This document shows positions 26,439 to 34,836 of a stretch of DNA of 37,249 nucleotides, piece after piece (within the stretch, counting starts at the first letter, position 1; every line of letters starts with the position of its first letter). Position numbers and translations under genes: made by a program. The notes below the pieces were generated by a model. It was given only the letters and a program-made list of their open reading frames with translations. It made no database searches and was not told where the DNA came from. This stretch comes from Draconibacterium sp. (lineage in GTDB: Bacteria; Bacteroidota; Bacteroidia; Bacteroidales; Prolixibacteraceae), in the NCBI GenBank assembly GCA_011620585.1, contig WOYV01000036.1:1-37249 (forward strand), read 5' to 3'.

Positions 26439-27794
26439 ATGGTTGTATCGGCTGTAAATAGGATGGAAAGTATTTACCAACAGGTTTTTACTTTTGTTCG
26501 GATGGGAATTCTACATCGGCTAAACCTGGATTTCAAAAAAGAGAATCATTCAGAGTCGGGCATCCCCGATTTTTCGTTTGGGACAGATACGATATTAGGG
26601 AAATTTATTGCCGAAAATAAATTAAGTAGCGAAGAAGTTTTTTGCTTGTTTCTGGCGTTAATGCCGCATTTATCGCCCGGTTTTATTTCTGGTGTAGTTG
26701 GGGCATATCTTCCCAATGGAGGTGAGTTTCCGGAGTTTGGTGGAGTAAAAGGTAAAAACCACCGTGGAATTATTCCAACCGGAGAAACGGTTCTTTACCT
26801 GCTGGCCGGAAAAGACCTGGTAAAAAGAGTGAAGATGATCCGCATGTTTGAAGAAGACCACCTGTTTGCGCGGAAGAATGTTCTTTTTCTGGATCAAGTT
26901 CTGGCCGGAGAACCCAAAATGAGTGGTCGCCTGGTGTTGGATGAGGAATATGTCGATCTTTTTCTAACCGGTAAAATATCAAAACCAAAACTTAATAATG
27001 ACTTTCCTGCTCAACTGATTACTACTCAACTCGAATGGAAAGACTTGGTTTTGAATGAGAAAACACTCGATGAAATCAAAGAAATTGAGACCTGGTTAAA
27101 ATTCAATGCCGATCTGCTTGACCAATGGAAATTGCATGGAAAAGTAAAACCCGGGTTTCGCGTGCTTTTTCACGGGCCACCCGGAACCGGAAAAACCATG
27201 ACTGCCTGCCTGCTTGGGAAATATACCAGCCGCGATGTGTTCAGGATCGATCTGTCGATGGTCGTCTCAAAGTACATCGGTGAAACTGAAAAAAATCTTT
27301 CCAAACTTTTTGATAAGGCAGCCAACAAAGACTGGATTTTATTTTTTGACGAAGCCGATTCCATTTTTGGAAAACGCACCAATGTAAGGGATGCACACGA
27401 TAAATATGCCAACCAGGAAGTTTCGTATTTATTGCAACGCATCGAAGCCCACGACGGTCTGGTAATTTTGGCCACCAATATGAAAGCAAATATCGATTCT
27501 TCCTTTACGCGCCGTTTTAATGCCATTATCGAATTTGAAAATCCCGGACCGCAGGAACGCCGGAGACTCTGGGATAATTATTTGCCTGCCGGCATTGAAC
27601 TCGATCAAGCCATCAACCTAAACGAGATTTCGCGAAATTACGAATTAACGGGCGCAAACATTGTTAACGTCATTCAGTATGCTGGTCTCCAGACTCTTGA
27701 AAAGAAACGTAGCTCGCTTGTTAAGGAAGATATGCTGAAAGGAATTCATAAAGAATACCTCAAGGAAGGAAAATTAATTAGGAATGCGGAATAA
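26439..27794 (+). CDS. AAA+ ATPase of the eCIS (Afp15-like)
   Basis: This 451-aa protein is the AAA+ ATPase found in most eCIS loci (Afp15/Pvc15), needed for assembly or cargo handling. The Walker A motif GPPGTGKT lies at residues 246-253 (Lys252), the Walker B FFDEAD around 302-307 (Asp304, Glu305), then RRFNAIIEFENPG with the arginine-finger region. The N-terminal 200 residues are a non-AAA domain typical of this family. ATG 26439 is used, but ATG 26463 (MESIYQQVF) is equally plausible. It is the last gene of the operon, 11 nt after the TPR gene, and its end overlaps a possible longer form of the next gene. Confidence 0.93.
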   Translation: MVVSAVNRMESIYQQVFTFVRMGILHRLNLDFKKENHSESGIPDFSFGTDTILGKFIAENKLSSEEVFCLFLALMPHLSPGFISGVVGAYLPNGGEFPEFGGVKGKNHRGIIPTGETVLYLLAGKDLVKRVKMIRMFEEDHLFARKNVLFLDQVLAGEPKMSGRLVLDEEYVDLFLTGKISKPKLNNDFPAQLITTQLEWKDLVLNEKTLDEIKEIETWLKFNADLLDQWKLHGKVKPGFRVLFHGPPGTGKTMTACLLGKYTSRDVFRIDLSMVVSKYIGETEKNLSKLFDKAANKDWILFFDEADSIFGKRTNVRDAHDKYANQEVSYLLQRIEAHDGLVILATNMKANIDSSFTRRFNAIIEFENPGPQERRRLWDNYLPAGIELDQAINLNEISRNYELTGANIVNVIQYAGLQTLEKKRSSLVKEDMLKGIHKEYLKEGKLIRNAE

Positions 27795-27800
27795 ATTCAG

Positions 27801-27831
27801 TTTGTTCTTTTCGTCGAAAAATGTAAATTCA
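27801..27831 (+). promoter_or_regulatory. Candidate Bacteroidota promoter for the esterase gene
   Basis: TTTG at 27801-27804 is followed after 19 nt by TAAATTCA at 27824-27831, which matches TAnnTT of the -7 box but not its last two bases. It lies between the eCIS ATPase stop and the esterase start, so it would let the carbohydrate genes be expressed apart from the eCIS operon. Confidence 0.4.
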
Positions 27832-27855
27832 CGAAATAACATTCATGTCAAACTT

Positions 27856-29118
27856 ATGAATTCACTTCGATTTCTGCTCGTATTTTTACTTTTCTCCCCA
27901 GCGCTGGTGTTTTCGCAAGCCAATTACGATGAAAGTAAAGTACCTGGTTTCAAATTACCGGATCCACTGATTTCATTTCGTCAAAGGAAAATCAGGAACG
28001 TAAAACAATGGGAAAAGACTCGGCGTCCCGAATTACTCGATTTCTTTACAAAAAATATGTATGGCGAAATTCCGGGGAAACTGGAAATATCCTCGTTTAA
28101 TATTTTGGAACAGGGGGATGATGCATTCAACGGAAAAGCGAAACGCAGGCAGGTTGAACTCACTTTTGAAAAAGGCAAGCACAAAATACACTTTAACATT
28201 TTAATGTATCTTCCGAAGGGAGTGGAAAAAGCCCCACTTTTCCTTGGTTATAATTTCTCGGGGAATCATTCGGTAGCCAGCGATCCGCATATTCTTATTT
28301 CCACTGCCTGGGTAGAAGACAATCCCTCGCTGGGCATTATCAATAACCAGTTTACCGAACAATCACGCGGGGCAAAGGCCAATCGCTGGGCAATTGAAAA
28401 GATGCTCGATGCCGGTTTTGGACTGGCAACGATTTACTACGGCGAGGTGGATCCGGATAAAGAGGATTATTCCGATGGTATTCAACCTTTTTTTTATGTC
28501 GATGACCAGAAAAAGCCCGCGGATAACGAATGGGGTTCTGTGGCAGTTTGGGCCTGGGGATTAAGTCGCGCAATGGACTATCTTGAACAGGATCAGGACG
28601 TGGATGCTCAAAAAGTAATCGTATTCGGGCATTCGAGGCTGGGAAAAACTGCATTGTGGGCTGGCGTCAACGATCAACGATTTGCGGGAGTAATTTCCAA
28701 CGACTCCGGGTGTGGGGGAGCTGCGCTATCGAAACGCGAATTTGGGGAAACCATTAAGCTGATTAACACGAGTTTTCCGCACTGGTTTTGCAAGAACTTT
28801 AAAAACTACAGTGGAAACGAAAAGGCGCTTCCCGTCGATCAGCACGAGGTGCTTGCCATGATTGCCCCACGGCCATTGTATGTAGCCAGTGCCGAAGACG
28901 ACCAATGGGCTGATCCTGGAGGGGAGTTTTTATCGGTGGTGTATGCCAGCCCGGTGTATAAATTATATGGGGTTCAGGGGATTACCCAAACTGAAATGCC
29001 CGCTGTGAACCAGCCAGTAATGGGGCCGGTAGCTTACCACATCCGTAGTGGAAAACACGATGTTACCGAATTCGATTGGGAGCAATATATTCGGTGGGCT
29101 AAACAATACATTCAATAA
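27856..29118 (+). CDS. Secreted glucuronoyl esterase-like alpha/beta hydrolase (CE15-like)
   Basis: The 420-aa product (from ATG 27856) begins with a clear signal peptide, MNSLRFLLVFLLFSPALVFS followed by Q. The catalytic serine is in GHSRLGKTALW (Ser260), the serine-arginine-x-glycine-lysine form found in CE15 glucuronoyl esterases. NDSGCGGAALSKREFGE follows, and the candidate catalytic histidine is His401 in RSGKHD. Such enzymes cut ester bonds between lignin and glucuronic acid on xylan. The acid of the triad is not assigned. An ATG at 27784 would add 24 residues overlapping the ATPase, so the signal-peptide start is preferred. The product is probably periplasmic or secreted and has no clear link to eCIS function. 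Confidence 0.82.
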   Translation: MNSLRFLLVFLLFSPALVFSQANYDESKVPGFKLPDPLISFRQRKIRNVKQWEKTRRPELLDFFTKNMYGEIPGKLEISSFNILEQGDDAFNGKAKRRQVELTFEKGKHKIHFNILMYLPKGVEKAPLFLGYNFSGNHSVASDPHILISTAWVEDNPSLGIINNQFTEQSRGAKANRWAIEKMLDAGFGLATIYYGEVDPDKEDYSDGIQPFFYVDDQKKPADNEWGSVAVWAWGLSRAMDYLEQDQDVDAQKVIVFGHSRLGKTALWAGVNDQRFAGVISNDSGCGGAALSKREFGETIKLINTSFPHWFCKNFKNYSGNEKALPVDQHEVLAMIAPRPLYVASAEDDQWADPGGEFLSVVYASPVYKLYGVQGITQTEMPAVNQPVMGPVAYHIRSGKHDVTEFDWEQYIRWAKQYIQ

Positions 29119-29138
29119 AAATGACGAACTCAAATACC

Positions 29139-29867
29139 ATGAAACGCATTTTATTTTTTTTCGGAACAATTGTAATTCTGGTTGCTTGTAAACAAGTGCA
29201 AAAACCACAAACCATTCACCTGTTTAATGGTATTGATTTGAGCGGTTGGCATGTCGATGTTCCGGATGCAGATACCAGTCCCGGTATCGAAAAATCATTT
29301 GTTGTAAACGACTCGTTGCTGATAAGTATGGGAGAACCCCGCGGACATTTGATCACCGATTCGGTTTTTAGTAATTACCGTTTGGATGTGGAATACCGCT
29401 TTGCATCCGAACCCGGAAACTGTGGAATTTTGGTACATGCATCCACACCACGTGCCTTGTATCAAATGTTTCCAAAATCGCTCGAAATTCAGATGCAAAG
29501 CGGCGATGCCGGCGACTTCTGGTGTATTGTGGAAGACATCACCGTGCCCGACATGGCAGAACGCCGCGGGGCTGAAGAAAGCTGGGGGATCGTTGAAGGG
29601 AAAAACAGGCGAATAGTTAATCTTACCGGTGGTTCGGAAAAGCCGCTGGGCGAATGGAACGCCATGAAAATTGAATGCGTGGCCGATACCGTTAAGGTTT
29701 GGGTTAACAATGATCTGGTCAACTATGGCTATAACTGTACGGCTTCCAAAGGACAAATTGCCGTGCAGGCTGAAGGCGCCAAAGTGGAATTCAGAAAAAT
29801 TGATTTAACACCGATAGAAAAGATAACTCCTGGTTCGGAGTATGTTTTTGAGGGACTTTCAAAATAA
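29139..29867 (+). CDS. DUF1080 (3-keto-disaccharide hydrolase family) lipoprotein
   Basis: The 242-aa product starts MKRILFFFGTIVILVAC, a lipoprotein signal peptide with the lipidated cysteine at residue 17. The DUF1080 hallmark LFNGIDLSGWHVD follows, then the concanavalin-like body with FRLDVEYRF-type strands (YRLDVEYRFASEPGNCGI) and AMKIECVADTVKVWVNNDLV. The family includes 3-keto-glycoside hydrolases and carbohydrate-binding proteins of Bacteroidota. An ATG at 29121 would add 6 residues in front of the signal peptide, so 29139 is preferred. It follows the esterase after 20 nt, and the two probably form a small polysaccharide-related unit. Confidence 0.85.
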   Translation: MKRILFFFGTIVILVACKQVQKPQTIHLFNGIDLSGWHVDVPDADTSPGIEKSFVVNDSLLISMGEPRGHLITDSVFSNYRLDVEYRFASEPGNCGILVHASTPRALYQMFPKSLEIQMQSGDAGDFWCIVEDITVPDMAERRGAEESWGIVEGKNRRIVNLTGGSEKPLGEWNAMKIECVADTVKVWVNNDLVNYGYNCTASKGQIAVQAEGAKVEFRKIDLTPIEKITPGSEYVFEGLSK

Positions 29868-29868
29868 A

Positions 29869-29892
29869 AAAGGGAACCCACAGGCCCCCTTT
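29869..29892. terminator. Bidirectional terminator between convergent genes
   Basis: AAAGGG (29869-29874) pairs with CCCTTT (29887-29892) around a 12-nt loop, between the ends of the DUF1080 gene and the minus-strand PLP enzyme gene. A/T-rich flanks on both sides provide the U tract in each direction. Confidence 0.6.
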
Positions 29893-29914
29893 AATTTATA
29901 GTAGTGCAAATCGT

Positions 29915-31177
29915 TTATTTGTCAACTTCAACTTTTGCCAGATTATCACTTTTATATTTGCCGGCTTCCAGTTTAACTTTAACTTCCTTGAAAGCATCCA
30001 ACGTGATTGCAACATCATCCAGGGTATGCACGGCTGTTGGAATTAAACGTAAAAGAATTTCGCCTTTCGGAATCACCGGATAAACTACCATTGAACAGAA
30101 AATACTATAGTTTTCGCGTAAATCGTAAACCATTTGCGAGGCTTCTGGTTCACCGCCTTTCATATAAACCGGGGTAACCTGTGTATTGGTTTTACCCAAA
30201 TCGAAACCTGCTTCTTTTAACCCACCTTGCAGGGCATTAACAACGGTCCAAAGTCTTTCGCGCAATTCAGGCCGGGTACGGATTAAATCCAAACGTTTCA
30301 GTGCACCAATTGTCATCGCCATTGGTAAGGATTTGGCAAATGTTTGCGAACGCATATTATAACGCAAAATGTAGCAAATATCTGTTTCGCAGGCAATAAA
30401 ACCACCAATTCCGGCCATTGCTTTGGCAAAAGTACCGAAGTAAAGATCAATTCCATCCTGTACTCCAAAATGTTCACCCGAACCGGCGCCGGTTGGCCCC
30501 ATCGTACCAAATCCGTGTGCATCGTCAACAAACAAGCGGAAATCAAACTCTTTTTTTAGTGCAACAATTTCGTCGAGTTTACCAACCTGGCCCGTCATGC
30601 CAAAAACACCTTCGGTAATAACCAGGATACCTCCGCCATTTTCAGCAGCAAGTTTAGTTGCAAAGTCAAGCATTTTATGCAGCTTATCCATGTTGTTGTG
30701 CTGGAATACGAAGCTTTTCCCTCCTTTGGCTTTGTGAAGGAAAACACCGTCCATAATACAGGCGTGTGATTCCGAATCATAAACAATAACATCTTTTCGG
30801 CTGGCAAGAACATCGATCGCAGAAACCATTCCCTGGTAACCATAGTTCAACAGGAAAGCGTCTGGTTTTCCAACAAATGCAGCCAATTCACGTTCCAGTT
30901 GTTCGTGTTTGACGGTTTGCCCCGACATCATCCTGGCCCCCATCGGGTAAGCCATACCATACTGGGCAGCAGCTTCGGCATCTGCTTTTCTCACTTCCGG
31001 GTGGTTCGCCAGTCCCAGGTAGTTGTTCAAACTCCAGGTTAAAACTTCTTTTCCGCGGAAGTTCATTCTGGCTCCAATTTCACCTTCCAGCTTTGGAAAA
31101 GCAAAATATCCGTGAATTTGGTCCATCCACTTACCAATGTCACCTTTATTGTTTCTGAATTTTGCGAAAATATCCAT
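29915..31177 (-). CDS. PLP-dependent alpha-oxoamine synthase (SPT/KBL/BioF-like)
   Basis: The 420-aa protein belongs to the alpha-oxoamine synthase family of fold-type I PLP enzymes, which join an acyl-CoA with an amino acid. The signatures are WSLNNYLGLANHPEV near the N-terminus, LNYGYQGMVSAI, FVDDAHGFGTMGPTG, and the PLP lysine in FGTFAKAMAG (Lys252). In Bacteroidota such genes often encode serine palmitoyltransferase-like or related activities, but the substrate cannot be decided from sequence alone (serine, glycine or alanine). There is no signal peptide, so it is cytosolic. It is single-gene and convergent with the upstream carbohydrate pair, and it has its own promoter at 31213-31243. 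Confidence 0.85.
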   Translation of the reverse strand: MDIFAKFRNNKGDIGKWMDQIHGYFAFPKLEGEIGARMNFRGKEVLTWSLNNYLGLANHPEVRKADAEAAAQYGMAYPMGARMMSGQTVKHEQLERELAAFVGKPDAFLLNYGYQGMVSAIDVLASRKDVIVYDSESHACIMDGVFLHKAKGGKSFVFQHNNMDKLHKMLDFATKLAAENGGGILVITEGVFGMTGQVGKLDEIVALKKEFDFRLFVDDAHGFGTMGPTGAGSGEHFGVQDGIDLYFGTFAKAMAGIGGFIACETDICYILRYNMRSQTFAKSLPMAMTIGALKRLDLIRTRPELRERLWTVVNALQGGLKEAGFDLGKTNTQVTPVYMKGGEPEASQMVYDLRENYSIFCSMVVYPVIPKGEILLRLIPTAVHTLDDVAITLDAFKEVKVKLEAGKYKSDNLAKVEVDK

Positions 31178-31212
31178 GATAATTTCTTATTTAAGTTTCG
31201 ATTATACGGGTG

Positions 31213-31243
31213 CAAATGTAAACTTTTTTAAAATCTCAGCAAA
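31213..31243 (-). promoter_or_regulatory. Bacteroidota promoter for the PLP enzyme gene
   Basis: On the minus strand, TTTG (31243-31240) is followed after 19 nt by TACATTTG (31220-31213), an exact match to the TTTG / TAnnTTTG consensus. Transcription would start near 31207, giving a leader of about 30 nt before the ATG at 31177. Confidence 0.75.
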
Positions 31244-31384
31244 TGTGTTAAATAATACTAAGCAGGTTTCAGTTTGTATAAACTTAGGTGTATTTTAGGC
31301 GCCTCACAGATTTCGAACGAAAGTTCTATGCCACTTAAAATGAATTAAATAAGTAGTGTTAATAACTCGTTCGGTGATTTGCAT

Positions 31385-31431
31385 TTTGGAGATCAATATG
31401 TTTCAGGTATCTAAAAAAAAGTATATTTTTG
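31385..31431 (+). promoter_or_regulatory. Overlapping candidate promoters for the bamD operon
   Basis: Two candidates overlap. TTTG at 31385-31388 with TATCTAAA at 31408-31415 (19-nt spacing) matches only the TAnnT of the -7 box. TTTC at 31401-31404 with TATTTTTG at 31424-31431 (19-nt spacing) has a perfect -7 box but would place the transcript start almost on the start codon. Which one is used is open. Confidence 0.4.
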
Positions 31432-31435
31432 CGCC

Positions 31436-32257
31436 ATGTTTATGAAAATGAGAATTCTGGGAATCGGATTGGTACTTTTTACGATGGTTTTGGCATCGTG
31501 TAGCGATTATAATAAAATCGTGAAAAGTTCGGATTACGAGTTTAAATATAAAAAGGCTGTTGAGTACTACGAGGAAGGTGAGTATGTGAGGTCGGGAACC
31601 TTGTTCAAAGAGTTGGTTACTATTTATCGAGGAACAAGTCGGGCCGACCGGATTTACTATTATTATGCCAAAAGCATGTTGGGACAGAAAGACTACCTCA
31701 TGGCCGGTCATTATTTTCAATCGATTGTGAAGGAATTTCCGATGAGCGAGTATGCTGAAGAAGCCCATTTTATGGTTGGCTACTGCGAATACCTGCAATC
31801 GCCTAAACCCAGGCTCGATCAGCAGATCACACAGCAAGCCATCGATGCCCTGCAATTGTACATTAATTTGTATCCATACAGCGATCGGGTAGATGAAGCC
31901 AACCGCCTGATTGACGAACTTCAGGACAAATTAGTGTACAAGTCGTATTTAAGTGCTAAATTGTACTACGATTTTGAACAGTACAAGGCGGCGGTTGTTG
32001 CATTAACAAACAGCCTGGAGAAATATCCCGACAGCAAGTACCGCGAAGATTTGAAATACATGTTATTGAAATCGAAATATTTGCTGGCGGTTAATAGCGT
32101 TAGCGATAAAACCGAATCAAGATATTCAAGTGCGCTCGACGAATACTTCTCATTTATTGATGAGTATCCCGATAGCAAATACAAGAAGGAGATCGAGAAA
32201 TATTACGAAAAGGCCTCCGAAATTTTACATTACAAAGAAGAAACAATTATTAATTAA
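31436..32257 (+). CDS. bamD: Outer membrane assembly lipoprotein BamD
   Basis: The 273-aa product is a BamD-type lipoprotein of the Bam complex, which inserts beta-barrel proteins into the outer membrane. The signal ends in a lipobox LASC with cysteine at residue 22, followed by TPR-like repeats (YKKAVEYYEEGEYVRSGTLF, MAGHYFQSIVKEFPMSEYAE and others). The start could be 31436 or 31442 (MKMRIL), 6 nt later, and either gives a fitting signal peptide. It heads the bamD - rpoZ - coaBC run common in Bacteroidota and is separated from rpoZ by 1 nt, so the run is co-transcribed. Confidence 0.93.
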   Translation: MFMKMRILGIGLVLFTMVLASCSDYNKIVKSSDYEFKYKKAVEYYEEGEYVRSGTLFKELVTIYRGTSRADRIYYYYAKSMLGQKDYLMAGHYFQSIVKEFPMSEYAEEAHFMVGYCEYLQSPKPRLDQQITQQAIDALQLYINLYPYSDRVDEANRLIDELQDKLVYKSYLSAKLYYDFEQYKAAVVALTNSLEKYPDSKYREDLKYMLLKSKYLLAVNSVSDKTESRYSSALDEYFSFIDEYPDSKYKKEIEKYYEKASEILHYKEETIIN

Positions 32258-32258
32258 G

Positions 32259-32594
32259 ATGGATTATAAAAAAACAAAAGCTGCACAGAGTACCATTTCA
32301 CGCGATTTGGATGTGTTGACACAGGAAACCGGTAACATTTACGAAACCGTGATGGTACTGGCCAAAAGAGCCAACCAGATTTCTTCGGAATTGAAAGAAG
32401 AATTGAACCAGAAATTGCAGGAATTCGCTTCTTACACCGATAACCTGGAAGAGATTTTCGAAAACAGGGAACAAATTGAGATATCGAAATTCTACGAACG
32501 TCTGCCAAAACCGACCCTGATCGCTTTTGAAGAGCTGAAAAACGATGAAATTTACCATCGTAACCCGGCTCGCGAAAACAAACAGCGCTTATAA
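32259..32594 (+). CDS. rpoZ: RNA polymerase omega subunit, Bacteroidota type
   Basis: The 111-aa product is the omega subunit as found in Bacteroidota, where it is annotated by synteny and family. Its key features are STISRDLDVLTQETGNIYET, where the usual omega start region lies, and VMVLAKRANQISSELKEEL, which holds the conserved RANQ helix. The start at 32259 lies 1 nt after bamD. The frame is open further upstream, but that part lies under bamD. It stabilises RNA polymerase assembly. Confidence 0.88.
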   Translation: MDYKKTKAAQSTISRDLDVLTQETGNIYETVMVLAKRANQISSELKEELNQKLQEFASYTDNLEEIFENREQIEISKFYERLPKPTLIAFEELKNDEIYHRNPARENKQRL

Positions 32595-32603
32595 GCCAGG
32601 CCC

Positions 32604-33809
32604 ATGCGGCTGAAAGATAAAAATATTATACTTGGTATTACGGGAAGTATTGCCGCCTACAAGGCAGTAATGCTTCTTCGTCTTTTAGTAAAGGAAGGTG
32701 CCAGTGTTCAGGTGGTAATTACGCCGGCAGGTAAAGAATTCATCACACCGGTCACCTTATCTGCGCTTTCGGGTAAACCCGTTATCAGCGATTTTTTTGG
32801 AAGCAACGACGGAACATGGAATAGCCACGTCGATCTTGGATTGTGGGCCGACCTGATGGTTGTTGCTCCTGCTACTGCCTCTACGCTCGGGAAGATGGCC
32901 AATGGAATTGCTGATAACATGCTTATTACCACGTATCTTTCAGCCAAATGTCCGGTGTTGGTTGCCCCGGCCATGGATCTCGATATGTTTGCGCACCCTT
33001 CTACACAGCGTAATTTGCAGATACTCAGAGAATACGGTAACTCTATTATCGAACCTGCATCGGGCGAGCTGGCCAGCGGGCTCGAAGGAAAAGGCCGGAT
33101 GGAAGAGCCCGGACACATTCTTGAACAAGTGATACAAACACTTGCAGGTAAAAAAAAACTTCTGAATTTTAGCTTTCTCGTTACGGCAGGGCCAACTTAC
33201 GAGAAAATCGATCCCGTACGTTTTATCGGAAATTATTCAAGCGGTAAAATGGGTTATGCCATAGCCGAAGAACTTGCTGAACAAGGCGCCCGCGTGGTTC
33301 TGGTTTCTGGTCCGGTTTCGATTTCAGCTCATCATCCCAATATTAAAGTCCTTCGGGTTGAGTCGGCTAACGAAATGTACGAACAATCGGTTAAAGCATT
33401 TCAGGAATGTGATGGCGCTGTGATGTGTGCAGCCGTGGCTGATTTTACACCTGCTGATAAAACCACCGTTAAAACCAAGCGTGGTAAAGAAAACTGGATG
33501 ATCGAACTAACACCCACACAGGACATAGCTGCTACTTTGGGGAAAATGAAAGCAGGCAAACAAGTGCTGGTGGGTTTTGCGCTCGAAACCAACAACGAAT
33601 TGGCGAACGCCGTTTCGAAACTCAAAAAGAAAAATCTTGATTTTATAGTACTAAATTCGCTGAACGACCAGGGAGCCGGCTTTAGTGTCGACACCAATAA
33701 AATTACCATCGTAGGCAAAGACAATAAAATTACTAATTTCGAGTTAAAACCAAAGAAAGAAGTAGCAGCGGATATTGTGGCGAAGATCATTGAATGGAAA
33801 GGACTTTAA
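32604..33809 (+). CDS. coaBC: Bifunctional CoaBC (phosphopantothenoylcysteine decarboxylase/synthase)
   Basis: The 401-aa protein catalyses two steps of coenzyme A synthesis. The N-terminal flavoprotein decarboxylase (about 1-180) has GITGSIAAYKAVMLLRLLV, SHVDLGLWADLMVVAPATAS with the active histidine, and the lid motif PAMDLDMF. The C-terminal synthetase (about 187-401) has VTAGPTYEKIDPVRFIGNYS, CAAVADFTPADK, GFALET and the KKKNLDFIVLN segment. Length and domain order are normal. It lies 9 nt after rpoZ and 1 nt before the DUF4835 gene. Confidence 0.97.
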   Translation: MRLKDKNIILGITGSIAAYKAVMLLRLLVKEGASVQVVITPAGKEFITPVTLSALSGKPVISDFFGSNDGTWNSHVDLGLWADLMVVAPATASTLGKMANGIADNMLITTYLSAKCPVLVAPAMDLDMFAHPSTQRNLQILREYGNSIIEPASGELASGLEGKGRMEEPGHILEQVIQTLAGKKKLLNFSFLVTAGPTYEKIDPVRFIGNYSSGKMGYAIAEELAEQGARVVLVSGPVSISAHHPNIKVLRVESANEMYEQSVKAFQECDGAVMCAAVADFTPADKTTVKTKRGKENWMIELTPTQDIAATLGKMKAGKQVLVGFALETNNELANAVSKLKKKNLDFIVLNSLNDQGAGFSVDTNKITIVGKDNKITNFELKPKKEVAADIVAKIIEWKGL

Positions 33810-33810
33810 G

Positions 33811-34722
33811 ATGGGAAAACGGATTTTTATAATACTGGTATTGAGTTTGGGTTTGATAGTTACATTATCTGCGCAGGAATTGCGTTGTAACGTTACCGTT
33901 TCGGCACGTGGAATTCAGGGCGCCAACCAAAACCTGTTCCGTACCATGCAGTCGGACCTGTACGATTTTATGAACAACCGCAAATGGACCGACAATGTGT
34001 TTGATTACGATGAAAAGATTCGTTGTAACATCCTTATTCGTTTAGACGAGCAGATATCGGCTGACGAGTTCAAAGGTTCGATACAGGTACAGCTCACCCG
34101 TCCGGTTTTTAATTCAAGTTACACCTCCACCGTGCTGAATATCAAGGATAACGATTTTCATTGCAAATATGTAGAGTTTCAACCGCTTGAATTCAACGAA
34201 ACCTCTAACCGCGACAACCTTACCAACATCATGGCTTATTATGCCTATGTAATTCTTGGATTTGATTACGATACTTTTTCTCCCGAAGGGGGGACGCCAT
34301 TCTTCGAAAAAGCTCAATCGATTGTCAATAATTCGCAGAATGCCCGCGAAAAGGGATGGAAGGCTTTTGAAAGCGAACGTAACCGTTACTGGCTGATTGA
34401 GAATATCATGAATAAATCGTATTCCTCGTTCCGTAGTGCCATGTATACCTACCACCGCCAGGGGCTCGATATAATGTCGGACAAGGTGGAAGAAGGTCGG
34501 GCCAGCATTGCCGAATCGTTGCGCGATATTCAGAAAGTGTTCCGCCGCCGCCCGTCAACCTATATTTTGCAGATGTTTTTCGATGCCAAAGCCGATGAGT
34601 TGGTAAATATATTCTCAAAATCGTTTCCCGACGAACGCAACCGTGTACTCGCTATTCTTAACGAAGTTGATCCTTCGAATGGGAACAAGTACAAAAAAAT
34701 ATCTGAAAGCGACGAGATGTAG
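33811..34722 (+). CDS. DUF4835 family exported protein
   Basis: The 303-aa product starts MGKRIFIILVLSLGLIVTLS with a Sec signal peptide ending at AQ. It belongs to DUF4835, a Bacteroidota family of unknown function found after coaBC. Visible blocks are LRCNVTVSARGIQGANQNLF, the YAYVILGFDYDTFSPEGG region and the C-terminal SKSFPDERNRVLAILNEVDP. I use the ATG at 33811, 1 nt after the coaBC stop, because the longer frame lies within coaBC. It is a periplasmic protein of unknown role. In many relatives recN follows, but not here. Confidence 0.88.
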   Translation: MGKRIFIILVLSLGLIVTLSAQELRCNVTVSARGIQGANQNLFRTMQSDLYDFMNNRKWTDNVFDYDEKIRCNILIRLDEQISADEFKGSIQVQLTRPVFNSSYTSTVLNIKDNDFHCKYVEFQPLEFNETSNRDNLTNIMAYYAYVILGFDYDTFSPEGGTPFFEKAQSIVNNSQNAREKGWKAFESERNRYWLIENIMNKSYSSFRSAMYTYHRQGLDIMSDKVEEGRASIAESLRDIQKVFRRRPSTYILQMFFDAKADELVNIFSKSFPDERNRVLAILNEVDPSNGNKYKKISESDEM

Positions 34723-34836
34723 CGAAATTGTCGGAAGATTAACGCCCGAACGTTTAGCACATTTAGCTCAACTATTACTTCGTATTTTCGTTAACCCTGC
34801 ATAAAATTCTTCATCCTGTTGCAAAAACTCTCCAGG

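Noticed and set aside
571-27794. Interpretation as a prophage or R-type pyocin
   Set aside because: No capsid, terminase, portal, integrase, holin or lysin genes. DUF4157, DUF4255, DUF5908, CIS_TMP and the AAA+ ATPase point to eCIS.
571-27794. Interpretation as a type VI secretion system
   Set aside because: No TssJLM membrane complex or ClpV-type ATPase is present, and the sheath is a single-chain phage-like protein rather than TssB/TssC.
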